Source: Sneathiella sp. P13V-1 (lineage in GTDB: Bacteria > Pseudomonadota > Alphaproteobacteria > Sneathiellales > Sneathiellaceae). From it: a DNA stretch of 64,000 bases. The stretch spans positions 806,001 through 870,000 of the forward strand of contig NZ_WYEU01000002.1 of the NCBI RefSeq assembly GCF_015143595.1, read 5' to 3'. Made by a program: the position numbers and the translations under genes. The notes below the pieces were generated by a model. That model was not told the DNA's origin, made no database searches, and worked only from the letters and a program-made list of their open reading frames with translations. Shown one piece after another: positions 8,910 through 17,798 of the stretch (positions are counted from its first letter, which is position 1; each line of letters starts with the position of its first letter).

Positions 8910-9660
8910 TTATCTCCATTCCATCATATGCGGGTTCTACCCCTTCTGGAAGATCCCGAATAAGCGTCTGGTAGTCCAGATCCACATGCATATTAGTTAA
9001 GATGGCCCGGCGGGGTTTCAATCTTTCAATCCATTTGAGCGCTGTTTCCAAATTGACGTGGGTAGGATGCGGTTTGTAGCGCATGGCATCAACAATCCAG
9101 GTATCAACGCCTTCCAGAATCTCGAAACCCCGATCATCCAAATTTACCAAGTCATTTGAATATCCGATTTTCCCCATTCTGAACCCAAGGCTGTGAATGG
9201 CACCGTGATCCTGTTCAAACGGAATAAAATCGATATTTCCGATCGTAAAATCTCCAGTAATCAGATGATCCTGCAGGATCGCTGGATATGGGCTGCCTGG
9301 CAGCTGTTCAAAACAATAATCAAACCTGCGCTTTAGGACAGACAATGTGGCATCATCACCCCATACATCCATGCGGCGTCGATTACGAATGGTGAGCACT
9401 CTAAGTTCATCAATGCCGTGGCACTGGTCCGCATGTTCATGTGTCCAAACAACACCATCCAGATCGGTTACACCCGCATCCAAAAGCTGCTCCCTAATAT
9501 CTGGGGAAGTATCAATTAGGACCTTAGTGCCTTCATTTTCAACAAGGATGCTGCACCGGCGTCTCCGGTTTTTAGGCTCATTCGGATCACACGCTCCCCA
9601 TTCATTTCCGATACGAGGTACTCCACCGGAAGTTCCGCAGCCGAGAATGGTTACCTTCAT
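8902..9660 (-). CDS. MBL-fold metallohydrolase, PhnP-like
   Basis: A 252-residue metallo-beta-lactamase fold protein. GCGTSGGVPRIG opens the fold, the metal motif is THEHADQCHGIDELR, IVDAMRYKPHPTHVN supplies the third-site residues and TNMHVDLDY the late histidine. This is the pattern of PhnP/YcbJ-type cyclic phosphodiesterases that accompany tatD in many alphaproteobacteria. It overlaps tatD by 4 bases (ATGA) and the acetyltransferase by 8, so all three are translationally coupled. Its natural substrate in this setting is not established. Confidence 0.85.
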   Translation of the reverse strand: MKVTILGCGTSGGVPRIGNEWGACDPNEPKNRRRRCSILVENEGTKVLIDTSPDIREQLLDAGVTDLDGVVWTHEHADQCHGIDELRVLTIRNRRRMDVWGDDATLSVLKRRFDYCFEQLPGSPYPAILQDHLITGDFTIGNIDFIPFEQDHGAIHSLGFRMGKIGYSNDLVNLDDRGFEILEGVDTWIVDAMRYKPHPTHVNLETALKWIERLKPRRAILTNMHVDLDYQTLIRDLPEGVEPAYDGMEINV

Positions 9661-10445
9661 GCTGCCCCCGGCTTAGCTTTACTGAAAAGTTTAAAGAAAT
9701 TATCTGTTGTGGCGGTGCCAAGTTCATCCAATGAAACATTTTTCAACTCAGCCACCTTTTCTGCCGTATGACGCACAAAGGAAGGCTCGTTCGTTTTACC
9801 GCGATTTGGAATGGGGGCGAGGTATGGGCTATCTGTTTCTACCAGCAATCTGTCCAAAGGAATTCTTTCTACATGTGCCCGAAGTTCAGAGGCAGCTTTA
9901 AAAGTCGCAATCCCAGAAATAGATATGTAAAATCCAATTTCCATTGACTTTTCAGCGACTTCCCATCCAGAGCTGAAGCAATGTATGACACCAGTGAATG
10001 GTCCTTTTGCGTATTCTTCCTGCAAAATCTCAATGGTATCTTCGTCAGCATCCCGTGTATGAACAATCAACGGCAAACCAGACTGTCGCGCTGCGTCAAT
10101 ATGGATGCGGAAAGACCGTTTTTGAACGTCTCTTGGTGAATGCTCATAAAAATAGTCAAGGCCGGTTTCACCAATGGCAACAACGTTGGGGTCTTTTGCA
10201 AATTCTAACAATGCCTCAACAGTGACATCTGCGCCTTCTGTCTCCGCTTCATGGGGATGAATTCCCACGCTGCAGGTGATGTTTGCATGATCCTGGGCAA
10301 TTTTAAGAACAGATGGAAATTCACGTAACTTCGTACCAATAGTCAGCATATGTCCAACATCCGCTAGATCTGCCCGGCGGAGGATATCTGGCAGATTGGT
10401 AGAGAGTTGTTCGAAGTTCAAATGACAATGACTGTCAACAAGCAT
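9657..10445 (-). CDS. tatD: TatD family metal-dependent hydrolase (DNase)
   Basis: A 262-residue TIM-barrel metallohydrolase. Metal ligands lie in DSHCHLNF, GETGLDYFYE, HTRDADEDT, HCFSSG and ETDSPYLAP, which are the TatD signature regions in the expected order. TatD enzymes are 3'-5' DNA exonucleases with proposed roles in DNA repair and turnover. It follows holB after a 15-base gap. In many alphaproteobacteria metG lies between holB and tatD; here it is missing. Confidence 0.92.
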   Translation of the reverse strand: MLVDSHCHLNFEQLSTNLPDILRRADLADVGHMLTIGTKLREFPSVLKIAQDHANITCSVGIHPHEAETEGADVTVEALLEFAKDPNVVAIGETGLDYFYEHSPRDVQKRSFRIHIDAARQSGLPLIVHTRDADEDTIEILQEEYAKGPFTGVIHCFSSGWEVAEKSMEIGFYISISGIATFKAASELRAHVERIPLDRLLVETDSPYLAPIPNRGKTNEPSFVRHTAEKVAELKNVSLDELGTATTDNFFKLFSKAKPGAA

Positions 10446-10460
10446 TGATAAGCCTATGTT

Positions 10461-11564
10461 TTATTTATTTAATGTGGCGATCAAAAACAAATCTAAGACA
10501 ATTTGCTTCTTATCAAGATTGATGCGATCCGCATCACTTATGCGTTCATTAGCACGTTCCCAGACATGTATCCAGAAATCTACAGGCCGTTGAGCTGTTA
10601 AAGTCTTGAAAAGCTCTGCTTCGCCAGCAAGCAACTCCTGCCCTGACATAGAGGCGGAGGACATCCTTACCAGCCTTGAAATCCACCACGGAAAGATCTC
10701 ACAGAACAGCTGATAAGTCGTTTCTGCATTCTTTTTGCCGCAAATGTCTGCAAGATCATGCAACATCTGCCCATCATAGTTGGGGTAGCCGCGAAAGATA
10801 TCAAGGATGGACGCAAAGACTTCCAGCCCCCCATTTTGAAGCATAAGGGCAGCACGGCCGGGACTACCGTCTGCAAGAATAGGCAACGCTGGGTCCCCTA
10901 TTCTCTCATCCCCCGGCAATATTTCCTGAAGAACAGTTCGGATATTCGTCTCTGATAACGTTGAAAACTGAACTTTCCGGCAGCGCGATCTGATCGTTGG
11001 CAGCAAACCTGCAGGCGCGTGTGATATCAGCATAAATACTGTTTTTTCAGGTGGCTCTTCCAGCACTTTTAGTAGCGCATTGGCGGCGTTGTTATTCATA
11101 TCGTCGACTGTATCAACAATGACAACGCGCCAGCCATCCCCTGATGTTTTCAACCCAAAAAAGGACGACAAGGCCCGAACATCATCCACGCGGATTACAG
11201 AAAAATACTTCTTACCCTTCAGATCATATTCACGTTTGAGAATTTTTAACGCAGGGTGAAGGCCGCTTTGTATCAGATGCGCATCCGGTGATCCGCTGTC
11301 CACATCCAAGGTTTCGGGTGGCCCAAACAGCCCACCGCCACTTTGTCCATTTGCCAGCAGGAATTTCGCGGCACGATAAGCAAAGCTAGCTTTTCCAACA
11401 CCTTTCGGACCTGTTAGAAGCCACGCGTGGTGAAAACGCCCTCCATTAAAACTGGAAAGAAATTCATCCTCGACATTTTTGTGACCAACTAACTGGTTGC
11501 ACATCCTTGGATGCGGCAGGCCTTCGATACAGTCGATGGGTTCTATTTCTTCAACTGAAGCCAT
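10461..11564 (-). CDS. holB: DNA polymerase III subunit delta'
   Basis: A 367-residue clamp-loader subunit. It has the P-loop GPKGVGKASF, the delta'-type residues around the lid, and the sensor region SRCRKVQFSTLS followed by the collar-like helical C-terminal domain. Delta' opens and loads the beta clamp together with delta and tau/gamma. The zinc-module cysteines of the classical delta' subunit are not obvious, which is common in this clade. ATG 11564 has GAAGGA upstream and overlaps the 3' end of tmk by 14 bases, so the two are coupled. Confidence 0.9.
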   Translation of the reverse strand: MASVEEIEPIDCIEGLPHPRMCNQLVGHKNVEDEFLSSFNGGRFHHAWLLTGPKGVGKASFAYRAAKFLLANGQSGGGLFGPPETLDVDSGSPDAHLIQSGLHPALKILKREYDLKGKKYFSVIRVDDVRALSSFFGLKTSGDGWRVVIVDTVDDMNNNAANALLKVLEEPPEKTVFMLISHAPAGLLPTIRSRCRKVQFSTLSETNIRTVLQEILPGDERIGDPALPILADGSPGRAALMLQNGGLEVFASILDIFRGYPNYDGQMLHDLADICGKKNAETTYQLFCEIFPWWISRLVRMSSASMSGQELLAGEAELFKTLTAQRPVDFWIHVWERANERISDADRINLDKKQIVLDLFLIATLNK

Positions 11565-12189
11565 ATCTGTCCTTCAGGATCGCCCGCATATCTTCTTGAA
11601 CTTTGTCGATATTTTGATCGGCATTAATGACAACACAACGTTCAGGATTTTGTTTGGCGATATCAAGGAATCCTTCACGCATACGTTCATGAAATTCAAT
11701 TTCCATGCGCTCAAACCGATCTTCATTGTGATCGCGCCCTTGTGTACGAGACAGCCCCGCTTTCACGTCGATATCCAGAATAAAGGTTAGATCCGGCTCA
11801 AAGTCTCCGACTGTTACTTCATGAACCTTCATAACCTGATCAACACCAAGCTGATTACCATACCCTTGATAGGCAATAGTGCTGTCAGCAAACCGATCAG
11901 AGATCACCCATTCACCGCGCTCAAGGGCAGGCCAAACCGTAAGACGTAAATGGTTTCTTCGGGACGCATAGAAAAGCAGAGTTTCCCCCACCGCATCCCA
12001 ACGATCCGGATCGCCTGTCAGGATCAGTTCCCTTACTTCATCAGATCCCGGTGCACCGCCAGGTTCTCTTGTCAGAAGCGGCTTTATGTTATTTTGCTTG
12101 AGAAAGTCAGCAAGAAGTCGGGCCTGTGTTGATTTCCCGGTTCCGTCCCCACCTTCAAGCGTAATGAATTTTCCCGCCATTTTCGACAT
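11551..12189 (-). CDS. tmk: Thymidylate kinase
   Basis: A 212-residue P-loop kinase that phosphorylates dTMP to dTDP. Key elements are the P-loop EGGDGTGKST, the DR motif in SDRFADSTIAYQGYG, and the LID region SRTQGRDHNEDRFE. Length and motifs are normal. ATG 12189 is used; a second ATG three codons on (SKM) is also possible. It sits between the D,D-carboxypeptidase and holB in the usual alphaproteobacterial order. Confidence 0.93.
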   Translation of the reverse strand: MSKMAGKFITLEGGDGTGKSTQARLLADFLKQNNIKPLLTREPGGAPGSDEVRELILTGDPDRWDAVGETLLFYASRRNHLRLTVWPALERGEWVISDRFADSTIAYQGYGNQLGVDQVMKVHEVTVGDFEPDLTFILDIDVKAGLSRTQGRDHNEDRFERMEIEFHERMREGFLDIAKQNPERCVVINADQNIDKVQEDMRAILKDRYGFS

Positions 12190-12221
12190 ACCAGGCTTAT
12201 CCTATACTTTTAATGCACCTG

Positions 12222-13388
12222 TTAGTTGGCGGAGGCGCCAAATAGTACGTATTTGATTGCAGAGGCAACACGCTTGAACAAACCGGGGCGCTCAACATTT
12301 TCAGCGGCCAAAAGCGGAACTTCAATATTTTCCATTTCCGGGGCTGTAATTACCAGCCGCGCAACCGGTGTTCCTTTGATGATTGGAGCAGGTACAGGTT
12401 CGTTATAAACTAGTTTTACCTGCATGGAACGGCGGTTTTTCCGGGACATGGTAACGGTTAGATCCTCATCAACCATCAATGGAACCAAGTCTTTAGCACC
12501 AAGCCAGACACGTGCTTTGGCAACTTCCTGGTCTTTCTTAAACAGGGCGTAATTGTCAAACTCACGGAAACCCCATTCCAGAATACGTTCCGACTCGCGA
12601 CCACGTTGTTTGGCACTGTTAAGTCCGTTTACAACAAGAATAAGGCGGCGGTCATCCCGTTTCGCAGACCCTGTCAGGCCATAACCAGACTCTTCTGTAT
12701 GACCTGTTTTCAGACCATCAGCACCTGAATTGGAATAGAGAAGCGGATTTCTGTTCCCTTGCTTGATTTTGGAGAAGGTAAAGCTCTTCTCAGAAAAGAT
12801 ACCGTAATATTCCGGGAAATTTTTAATGATGTACTTTGCCAATGTTGCAAGGTCACGGGCTGTCATCCGATGATTTGGATCTGGCCAACCTGTTGCGTTA
12901 CGGAATGTGCTTTGCTCAAGACCAATTTCACGCGCGCGATCCGTCATTGTCTGGGCGAATGCTTCTTCAGATCCCCCTAGCGCTTCTGCAACTACAATGC
13001 AGGCGTCATTACCGGATTGAACAATGATGCCCCGTAACAGATCCTGCACGGCAACACGCTTGTTGACCTCCACAAACATTTTGGAGCCACCTTTGCGCCA
13101 TGCCTTTTCACTTACTGGAAATGTATCTTCCATCTTAAGTGAGCCATCTTTCAAGCGGTCCATAATCATGGTAACCGTCATCAATTTACTCATAGAAGCC
13201 GGTGGCATAAGTTCATCGGCATTCTTTTCGAACAAGATTGCACCAGTATCATAGTCAACCAAAAGCACCTGTTTCGCAGGTGTCTCAAGAGCAGTTGCGA
13301 GTGAACTGAAACTTCCTAAGACGAGGAAAACAGCTAGAAAAAGCGCATTCTTAGATGACTTTAGGATTTCACTGGCGGCTTTTTTCAT
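12222..13388 (-). CDS. D-alanyl-D-alanine carboxypeptidase (PBP5/6 family)
   Basis: A 388-residue serine D,D-carboxypeptidase that trims the terminal D-Ala from peptidoglycan stem peptides. A Sec signal peptide (roughly residues 1-34, ending ATA) leads to the SxxK active site SMSKLM, the SxN motif SGN in VQSGNDACIVVAEALGG, and KTG in KTGHTEESGYG. The C-terminal ~100 residues form the PBP5-type beta domain. ATG 13388 is preferred to TTG 13400. It follows rlpA and precedes tmk; the symbol could be dacA, dacC or dacF. Confidence 0.9.
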   Translation of the reverse strand: MKKAASEILKSSKNALFLAVFLVLGSFSSLATALETPAKQVLLVDYDTGAILFEKNADELMPPASMSKLMTVTMIMDRLKDGSLKMEDTFPVSEKAWRKGGSKMFVEVNKRVAVQDLLRGIIVQSGNDACIVVAEALGGSEEAFAQTMTDRAREIGLEQSTFRNATGWPDPNHRMTARDLATLAKYIIKNFPEYYGIFSEKSFTFSKIKQGNRNPLLYSNSGADGLKTGHTEESGYGLTGSAKRDDRRLILVVNGLNSAKQRGRESERILEWGFREFDNYALFKKDQEVAKARVWLGAKDLVPLMVDEDLTVTMSRKNRRSMQVKLVYNEPVPAPIIKGTPVARLVITAPEMENIEVPLLAAENVERPGLFKRVASAIKYVLFGASAN

Positions 13389-13486
13389 TCTATCAAACAA
13401 TCCGTTATAATCTTGGCTTTACCGGTACCCGCTCCTTAGCGATCAAATTTGCCTCAAATGTGGCAACAGATACAAATAAAGGCTTA

Positions 13487-14482
13487 CTAATCCTGTTCTA
13501 CAATAATTCGCGCTTCTGTGTGGCCGTTATTTATCAGCTTAGCCAGCAACATATCAGCTTCTTCAACTGATTGAAGTGGCCCAAGGCGCACGCGGTAAAA
13601 GTCCTGACCGTTTATGAGGACCTGATAAACTTTTGCAGGGCCGAGGGGAGACAATCTTGCGGTGAGCCTATTTGCGTTGTCAAAATCAATAAAAGCACCC
13701 GCCTGAATATACATTTCAGAAGGCGATACCGCGGAGGTAACTACATTCTCAGAGTTGAGTGGCCGGGCCTCTACGCCAATTTTGTTATCTACTGGTTGAG
13801 CGCCTGTGGGTGCCGCCAGGGGTTTTTCTGAAACTTTTGCCTGTTTTGGCGGCTCCAGTGAAGTTGAGTTTACATTCGTCTGCGGGGCCGCAGCAACTTT
13901 ACGCTCTTCCGGTGCTGTGTTTGCTTTAGCCAGATAACGAATGTCCTGCTGATCGCTATCCAGTGCTTCCACCCGAACTTTCGCAGTCCCTTTCTGGATA
14001 ATACCCAGAAGCTGTGCAGCGCGGCGCGACAAATCAATAATACGGCCATGTACAAACGGACCACGATCGTTGATGGTCACCACAATGGACCGACCATTTT
14101 CAAGATTAGTCACACGAACTTCTGTTGGCATGGGCAGGGTTTTATGCGCCGCTGTCATTAAGTTCATATTGTAGGTTTCGCCGTTCGCCGTTTTTCGGCC
14201 ATGGAAAGGATCCCCATACCAGGAAGCAAGCCCTGTTTCAACATAGCCAGGTTGTTCTTTGGGATAATACCAGATGCCATCAATCTTATAAGGCTTGCCC
14301 ACTTTTCGGTTTGCACGAATGGAGGCAACTTTCTTTTCTTCTGCTTTCGGGTCCGACAATTCCGATGCTGCATGGCCAAGAAGGCTCATTTCCGCACAGC
14401 CGCCTAAAACAAGCCCTCCCGCAACCAGAATACTGGCGGTAAGAGACTTTTTAGAGAAAAGATGCTTAGTGATAGATGACAT
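13487..14482 (-). CDS. rlpA: Septal ring lytic transglycosylase RlpA, lipoprotein with SPOR domain
   Basis: A 331-residue lipoprotein. A signal peptide with lipobox LGGC anchors it to the membrane. The double-psi beta barrel shows ETGLASWYGDPFHGRKTANG, MTAAHKTLPMPTEVRVTNLE and INDRGPFVHGRIIDLSRRAA. A Pro/Ala-rich linker leads to a C-terminal SPOR domain (residues ~260-331), which binds denuded glycans at the septum. ATG 14482 is chosen because the signal peptide begins there; an upstream frame to 14560 runs into mltB. It is 14 bases after mltB and probably co-transcribed. Confidence 0.92.
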   Translation of the reverse strand: MSSITKHLFSKKSLTASILVAGGLVLGGCAEMSLLGHAASELSDPKAEEKKVASIRANRKVGKPYKIDGIWYYPKEQPGYVETGLASWYGDPFHGRKTANGETYNMNLMTAAHKTLPMPTEVRVTNLENGRSIVVTINDRGPFVHGRIIDLSRRAAQLLGIIQKGTAKVRVEALDSDQQDIRYLAKANTAPEERKVAAAPQTNVNSTSLEPPKQAKVSEKPLAAPTGAQPVDNKIGVEARPLNSENVVTSAVSPSEMYIQAGAFIDFDNANRLTARLSPLGPAKVYQVLINGQDFYRVRLGPLQSVEEADMLLAKLINNGHTEARIIVEQD

Positions 14483-14496
14483 GAGGGGGCAATCTC

Positions 14497-15480
14497 CTAG
14501 TTTCCAATCCGGTCTGCCAGATGTCCGACAGACATGGCAAAGTAAGTGGATCGGTTCCATTTCAGGATCGTGCGGTAATTGTTATAAACGAGGAAAGTTT
14601 GACCGTTACCGCCTTTTGGCTCCACCAGAGATCCCATCAATTGACGGGTTGGAAGATCGGTACCGTCAATGCGGCGCACACCAAGGTCCTGCCACTCCGC
14701 CATTGACTTTTTAACTTTTAAGGAGACCAGCTCCTTATCGAAACCAGTTGGGAGTTTCACTTCACGCCCCCAAGTCTGATCATAGCGCCACCCTGATTTG
14801 GCCAGATAATTCGCAGCTGAGGCAAAAACGTCTGCTTTGGTAGTCCAGATATCGCGGCGGCCATCCCCATCATAATCGACAGAAAAATTGATAAAGCTGG
14901 ACGGCATGAACTGCGACTGTCCCATGGCCCCTGCCCAGGAGCCTTTCATATCTTTAACGGTAATATGGTTATCGTTCAAAATCTGCAAAGCTGTCATCAA
15001 TTCTTTGCGGAAATAATCTGCACGGCGATTGTCATATGCAAGGGTTGTCAGTGCTTCGATGACGTTAAAACCGCCTGTGTAACGACCAAAGCGGGTTTCT
15101 ACGCCCCAAAGGGCAACGATAAAGCGCGGCTGAACACCGAATTTTTTACCAACTTCTTCCAAAATGGTACGGTTTTCGTTCAAGCGGGCACGACCTTGAT
15201 CCACCAAAGACTGTGGCAAACGTTTTTCCATATATTGCTGGAATGTCTGGGTGACTTCAGGTTGCTTGCGGTCCAGTTTGACCACTTTTTCCTTGAATTT
15301 GACATTGGCAAAGGCGGTGTCGACAATTTCTTTCCGGATGCCGTTTGCAAGGGCTTCGCTTTTCACATCTTCAAGCCAAAGTCCGAATGGTTTTTTGTCA
15401 GCTGCAAATGATATAGATACTGAACAGGCCATTACAGTCGCTGCTGCAATGGTCAGAATTTTTGATGTCAACTTTGCCAT
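14497..15480 (-). CDS. mltB: Lytic murein transglycosylase, MltB family
   Basis: A 327-residue periplasmic glycan-cleaving enzyme. Residues ~1-27 are a Sec signal peptide ending SFAA. The catalytic Glu lies in WGVETRFGRYTG, followed by the goose-lysozyme-like AGAMGQSQFMPSSF and the calcium-loop-like DYDGDGRRDIW. The protein ends soon after the catalytic domain, so no peptidoglycan-binding domain is appended. ATG 15480 has GAGGGGA upstream; the frame extends to 15546 without family support. It heads the leftward run. Confidence 0.9.
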   Translation of the reverse strand: MAKLTSKILTIAAATVMACSVSISFAADKKPFGLWLEDVKSEALANGIRKEIVDTAFANVKFKEKVVKLDRKQPEVTQTFQQYMEKRLPQSLVDQGRARLNENRTILEEVGKKFGVQPRFIVALWGVETRFGRYTGGFNVIEALTTLAYDNRRADYFRKELMTALQILNDNHITVKDMKGSWAGAMGQSQFMPSSFINFSVDYDGDGRRDIWTTKADVFASAANYLAKSGWRYDQTWGREVKLPTGFDKELVSLKVKKSMAEWQDLGVRRIDGTDLPTRQLMGSLVEPKGGNGQTFLVYNNYRTILKWNRSTYFAMSVGHLADRIGN

Positions 15481-15723
15481 TCCCCTCACCCGTTGTTGTT
15501 CTTCCTTTTTGCCACAGCAAAGGCCACTACGCAATGGTTTGCACACAACAATTATCGTTTACATCAGTAAAACGTAGTTAGAAGCATCTAGCAGGTTAAA
15601 TTTCTGGGAAAGTTGAAGAAATTTGAAAAGAGGTCATCAAGCCTATTGACACACATCGCCGCTACCATTAAATCAACTGCTCACGGCGTCACGCGCCGAA
15701 CCGGGCCTATAAAACCCATATTC

Positions 15724-15813
15724 GGAGGGATGGCAGAGCGGTTGAATGCACTGGTCTTGAAAACCAGCAAGGGTGCAAGCCCTTCCGGGGTTCGAATCCC
15801 CGTCCCTCCGCCA
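15724..15813 (+). tRNA. tRNA-Ser (anticodon UGA)
   Basis: Acceptor arm GGAGGGA pairs with TCCCTCC. The anticodon arm CTGGT-CTTGAAA-ACCAG carries TGA. There is a long variable arm, typical of serine tRNAs, TTCGAAT in the T arm and an encoded CCA at 15811-15813. It decodes UCA. Confidence 0.96.
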
Positions 15814-15928
15814 CCTTACTCAGGGTTTCATTTTCCCGCAATTATGGCGAAGTAGTCTTCGTAAACCAATCCACCTATTGTCTTAAAATTCAAATTTCTT
15901 ATAGACGTTTTGGGAATGACCAACATGA

Positions 15929-16141
15929 TTAGGGACATTGAAACGAGAAATTGATGGTGTCACCCAACGAATGTTGACACAGCAACTTCGTGAATTGGAA
16001 GAGGATAAAGTCGTCGCCCGCAAAGTCTATGCCGAGGTCCCACCAAGGGTCGAATACTCCCTCACTGCCTACGGCCGCACGTTGGAACCCATCATGATTG
16101 CCATGCGCGACTGGGGTGCAGAACATCTGAATGTTGAATAA
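15929..16141 (+). pseudogene. HxlR family regulator remnant, N-terminal half missing
   Basis: The frame LKREIDGVTQRMLTQQLREL, then KVYAEVPPRVEYSLTAYGRT and a final MRDWGAEHL, is the recognition-helix and wing half of an HxlR-type winged-helix regulator. Intact members are about 110-150 residues and begin with a helix carrying Cys and a GGKW-like element; here the frame is closed by TGA at 15926-15928 and only about 70 residues remain. TTG 15938 could start a 67-residue peptide, but it would lack the first helices. I read it as a pseudogene left by a 5' deletion. It lies 125 bases downstream of tRNA-Ser. Confidence 0.75.
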
Positions 16142-16143
16142 AA

Positions 16144-16165
16144 AAAGGGACCCGAAGGTCCCTTT
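16144..16165. terminator. Hairpin terminator between HxlR remnant and DEAD-box helicase
   Basis: GGGACC, tetraloop CGAA, GGTCCC with AAA before and TTT after forms a compact stem directly after the HxlR stop. The symmetric A and T flanks let it work on both strands, including for the convergent helicase gene. Confidence 0.75.
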
Positions 16166-16169
16166 AATT

Positions 16170-17480
16170 TTAGGCTGCTTTTTTTGCGCCGGGTTTTTTA
16201 CCGAAGCGTTTTTTGAAACCACCTGGTTTGCCGCCTGGACGGCCGCTTGGACGACCACCTGGACCTTTGCGGCGTGGGCCGCTACGGGCGCCGAATTTAC
16301 GCTCTCCGCCCTCGGCTGAGTTATCGCCTCTTGGACGACCTGCGCCACCTTTACGATGATTGCGGCCTTTGCCTTTTTTACGCTGATCCCGTGGTTTGTC
16401 AGGGTTCATCAAACGATCAATAGCGTTCCAACGGCTCCAATCATGTGGGGCAATCAGACAAATAGCGTGGCCTTCGGCCCCTGCCCTTGCTGTACGGCCA
16501 ATACGGTGGATGTAGTCTTCTGCAGCTTGCGGAAGGTCATAGTTTACCACATGTTCAATATGTGGAACGTCCAGGCCACGAGCAGCGATGTCGGTTGCTA
16601 CTAGGATACGGAATTTCTGGTCCCGGTAACGGTCCAGAACTCGGTCACGTTTACGCTGTGGCAGATCACCGTGAATGGCCTGTGCTTTGTGGCCATCATC
16701 GGACAATTTCGTCGCAAGCTCATCAGCGCCGATTTTTGTTTTCACGAAGATGATGACTGTTCCGGTGCGTGTTTCCAACTCATTCAGAAGCGTTGGGTAT
16801 TTTTCAGAAGATTTAACTTCAACGATATCCTGCTTCACATTTTTCGCAGGTTCTGATGTCTCACCCACAGCTACACGCTCAGGGTCAGTAAGATACGTAT
16901 CTGCAATGCGAACAATGTTCTTTGGAAGTGTGGCAGAGAACAACAAAGTCTGACGTTCTGGCGCCATCACTTTGATGATGTCTTCGATCTGTTCGGAGAA
17001 ACCCATATCCAACATTCGGTCGGTTTCATCCAGAACAAGGAAATCCGCTTTGTTCAGTTTCAGGCTTTTACGGCGCAGATGGTCGTTAATACGGCCAGGT
17101 GTTCCCACAATAAGGCGGGGGACATCACGCAACTGACGAAGCTGTTTAACGTATGGTTCACCACCAATAAGAAGTGCAACCTTATTGCGAGAGCGGCGGC
17201 TGATCATCCCTTGAACCTGGTTCATCACCTGGGTTGCCAATTCACGTGTTGGTGTCATGATCAGAGAGACAGCGTCAGGATTTTCTTCCATACGTGCCGC
17301 AATGGGAATACCAAAGGCACCGGTTTTACCTGTACCTGTCTGGGCGGACCCCAGAATGTCACGCCCTTTAAGCGCGAGAGGAATAGCCTGTTCCTGAATA
17401 GGCGTTGGTTTTTCAAACCCCATCGCTTGGAGTCGGTGAACCAGAGCCTCGGATAGGCCGAGACCTTCAAAATCTTCCAT
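16170..17480 (-). CDS. DEAD-box ATP-dependent RNA helicase, RhlE-like
   Basis: A 436-residue superfamily 2 RNA helicase. Motifs in order are the Q motif ending PTPIQ, motif I AQTGTGKT (46-53), PTRELA, motif II DETD (151-154, with Thr where most have Ala), SAT in LLFSATLPKN, ATDIAARGLDVP and HRIGRTARAG. The last ~70 residues are a Gly/Arg/Lys-rich tail typical of RhlE-like proteins and likely bind RNA. Expected roles are rRNA/ribosome maturation and mRNA turnover, often in the cold. AAAGGA precedes ATG 17480. A long, structured leader lies upstream. Confidence 0.9.
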   Translation of the reverse strand: MEDFEGLGLSEALVHRLQAMGFEKPTPIQEQAIPLALKGRDILGSAQTGTGKTGAFGIPIAARMEENPDAVSLIMTPTRELATQVMNQVQGMISRRSRNKVALLIGGEPYVKQLRQLRDVPRLIVGTPGRINDHLRRKSLKLNKADFLVLDETDRMLDMGFSEQIEDIIKVMAPERQTLLFSATLPKNIVRIADTYLTDPERVAVGETSEPAKNVKQDIVEVKSSEKYPTLLNELETRTGTVIIFVKTKIGADELATKLSDDGHKAQAIHGDLPQRKRDRVLDRYRDQKFRILVATDIAARGLDVPHIEHVVNYDLPQAAEDYIHRIGRTARAGAEGHAICLIAPHDWSRWNAIDRLMNPDKPRDQRKKGKGRNHRKGGAGRPRGDNSAEGGERKFGARSGPRRKGPGGRPSGRPGGKPGGFKKRFGKKPGAKKAA

Positions 17481-17798
17481 TATGTTTCCTTTGCACAGGA
17501 CAACCCTGTTGCAGTAATACAGATCCCTTTTGGTAAAGGGAGAAAATAAACTTAACTCTTTACCAATCAGAGGATCGTCACAACAAATGGAAGATCATCA
17601 AAGGGCTTGTAAAAACAAGCGGCTACAACACCATAGCCCCGGTTTCGCAAGAGTGGGCGAAACAATTGGGCGCTTATAGACCCGTTTTCCCTAATACGCA
17701 AGCAATAGATCAATGCGTATAAGGGATAGGAGCTATGCGCGCCTACTTCTTGACCGCGATAAACTGGACAACAGCTCCTACTCCAATACAATATTTGC
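17481..17798. other. Gene-free stretch: leader of the DEAD-box helicase
   Basis: These 318 bases hold no convincing gene. Read leftward, toward the helicase, they contain GCTTGT/ACAAGC and GGCT/AGCC hairpins near 17600-17640. Near the gene two pairings compete: CCCTTT with AAAGGG at 17525-17540, and GGTAAAG (17532-17538) with CTTTACC (17558-17564). This could be a long regulated 5' UTR. A 74-codon leftward frame at 17567-17791 has no family features. Confidence 0.4.

Noticed and set aside
15724-16165. Genomic island attached at tRNA-Ser
   Set aside because: Only one truncated regulator gene lies there. No integrase, no direct repeat of the tRNA end and no foreign-looking block follows.
17567-17791. 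74-codon leftward frame upstream of the DEAD-box helicase
   Set aside because: It has no ribosome site, a composition unlike a real protein, and overlaps the hairpins of the leader.
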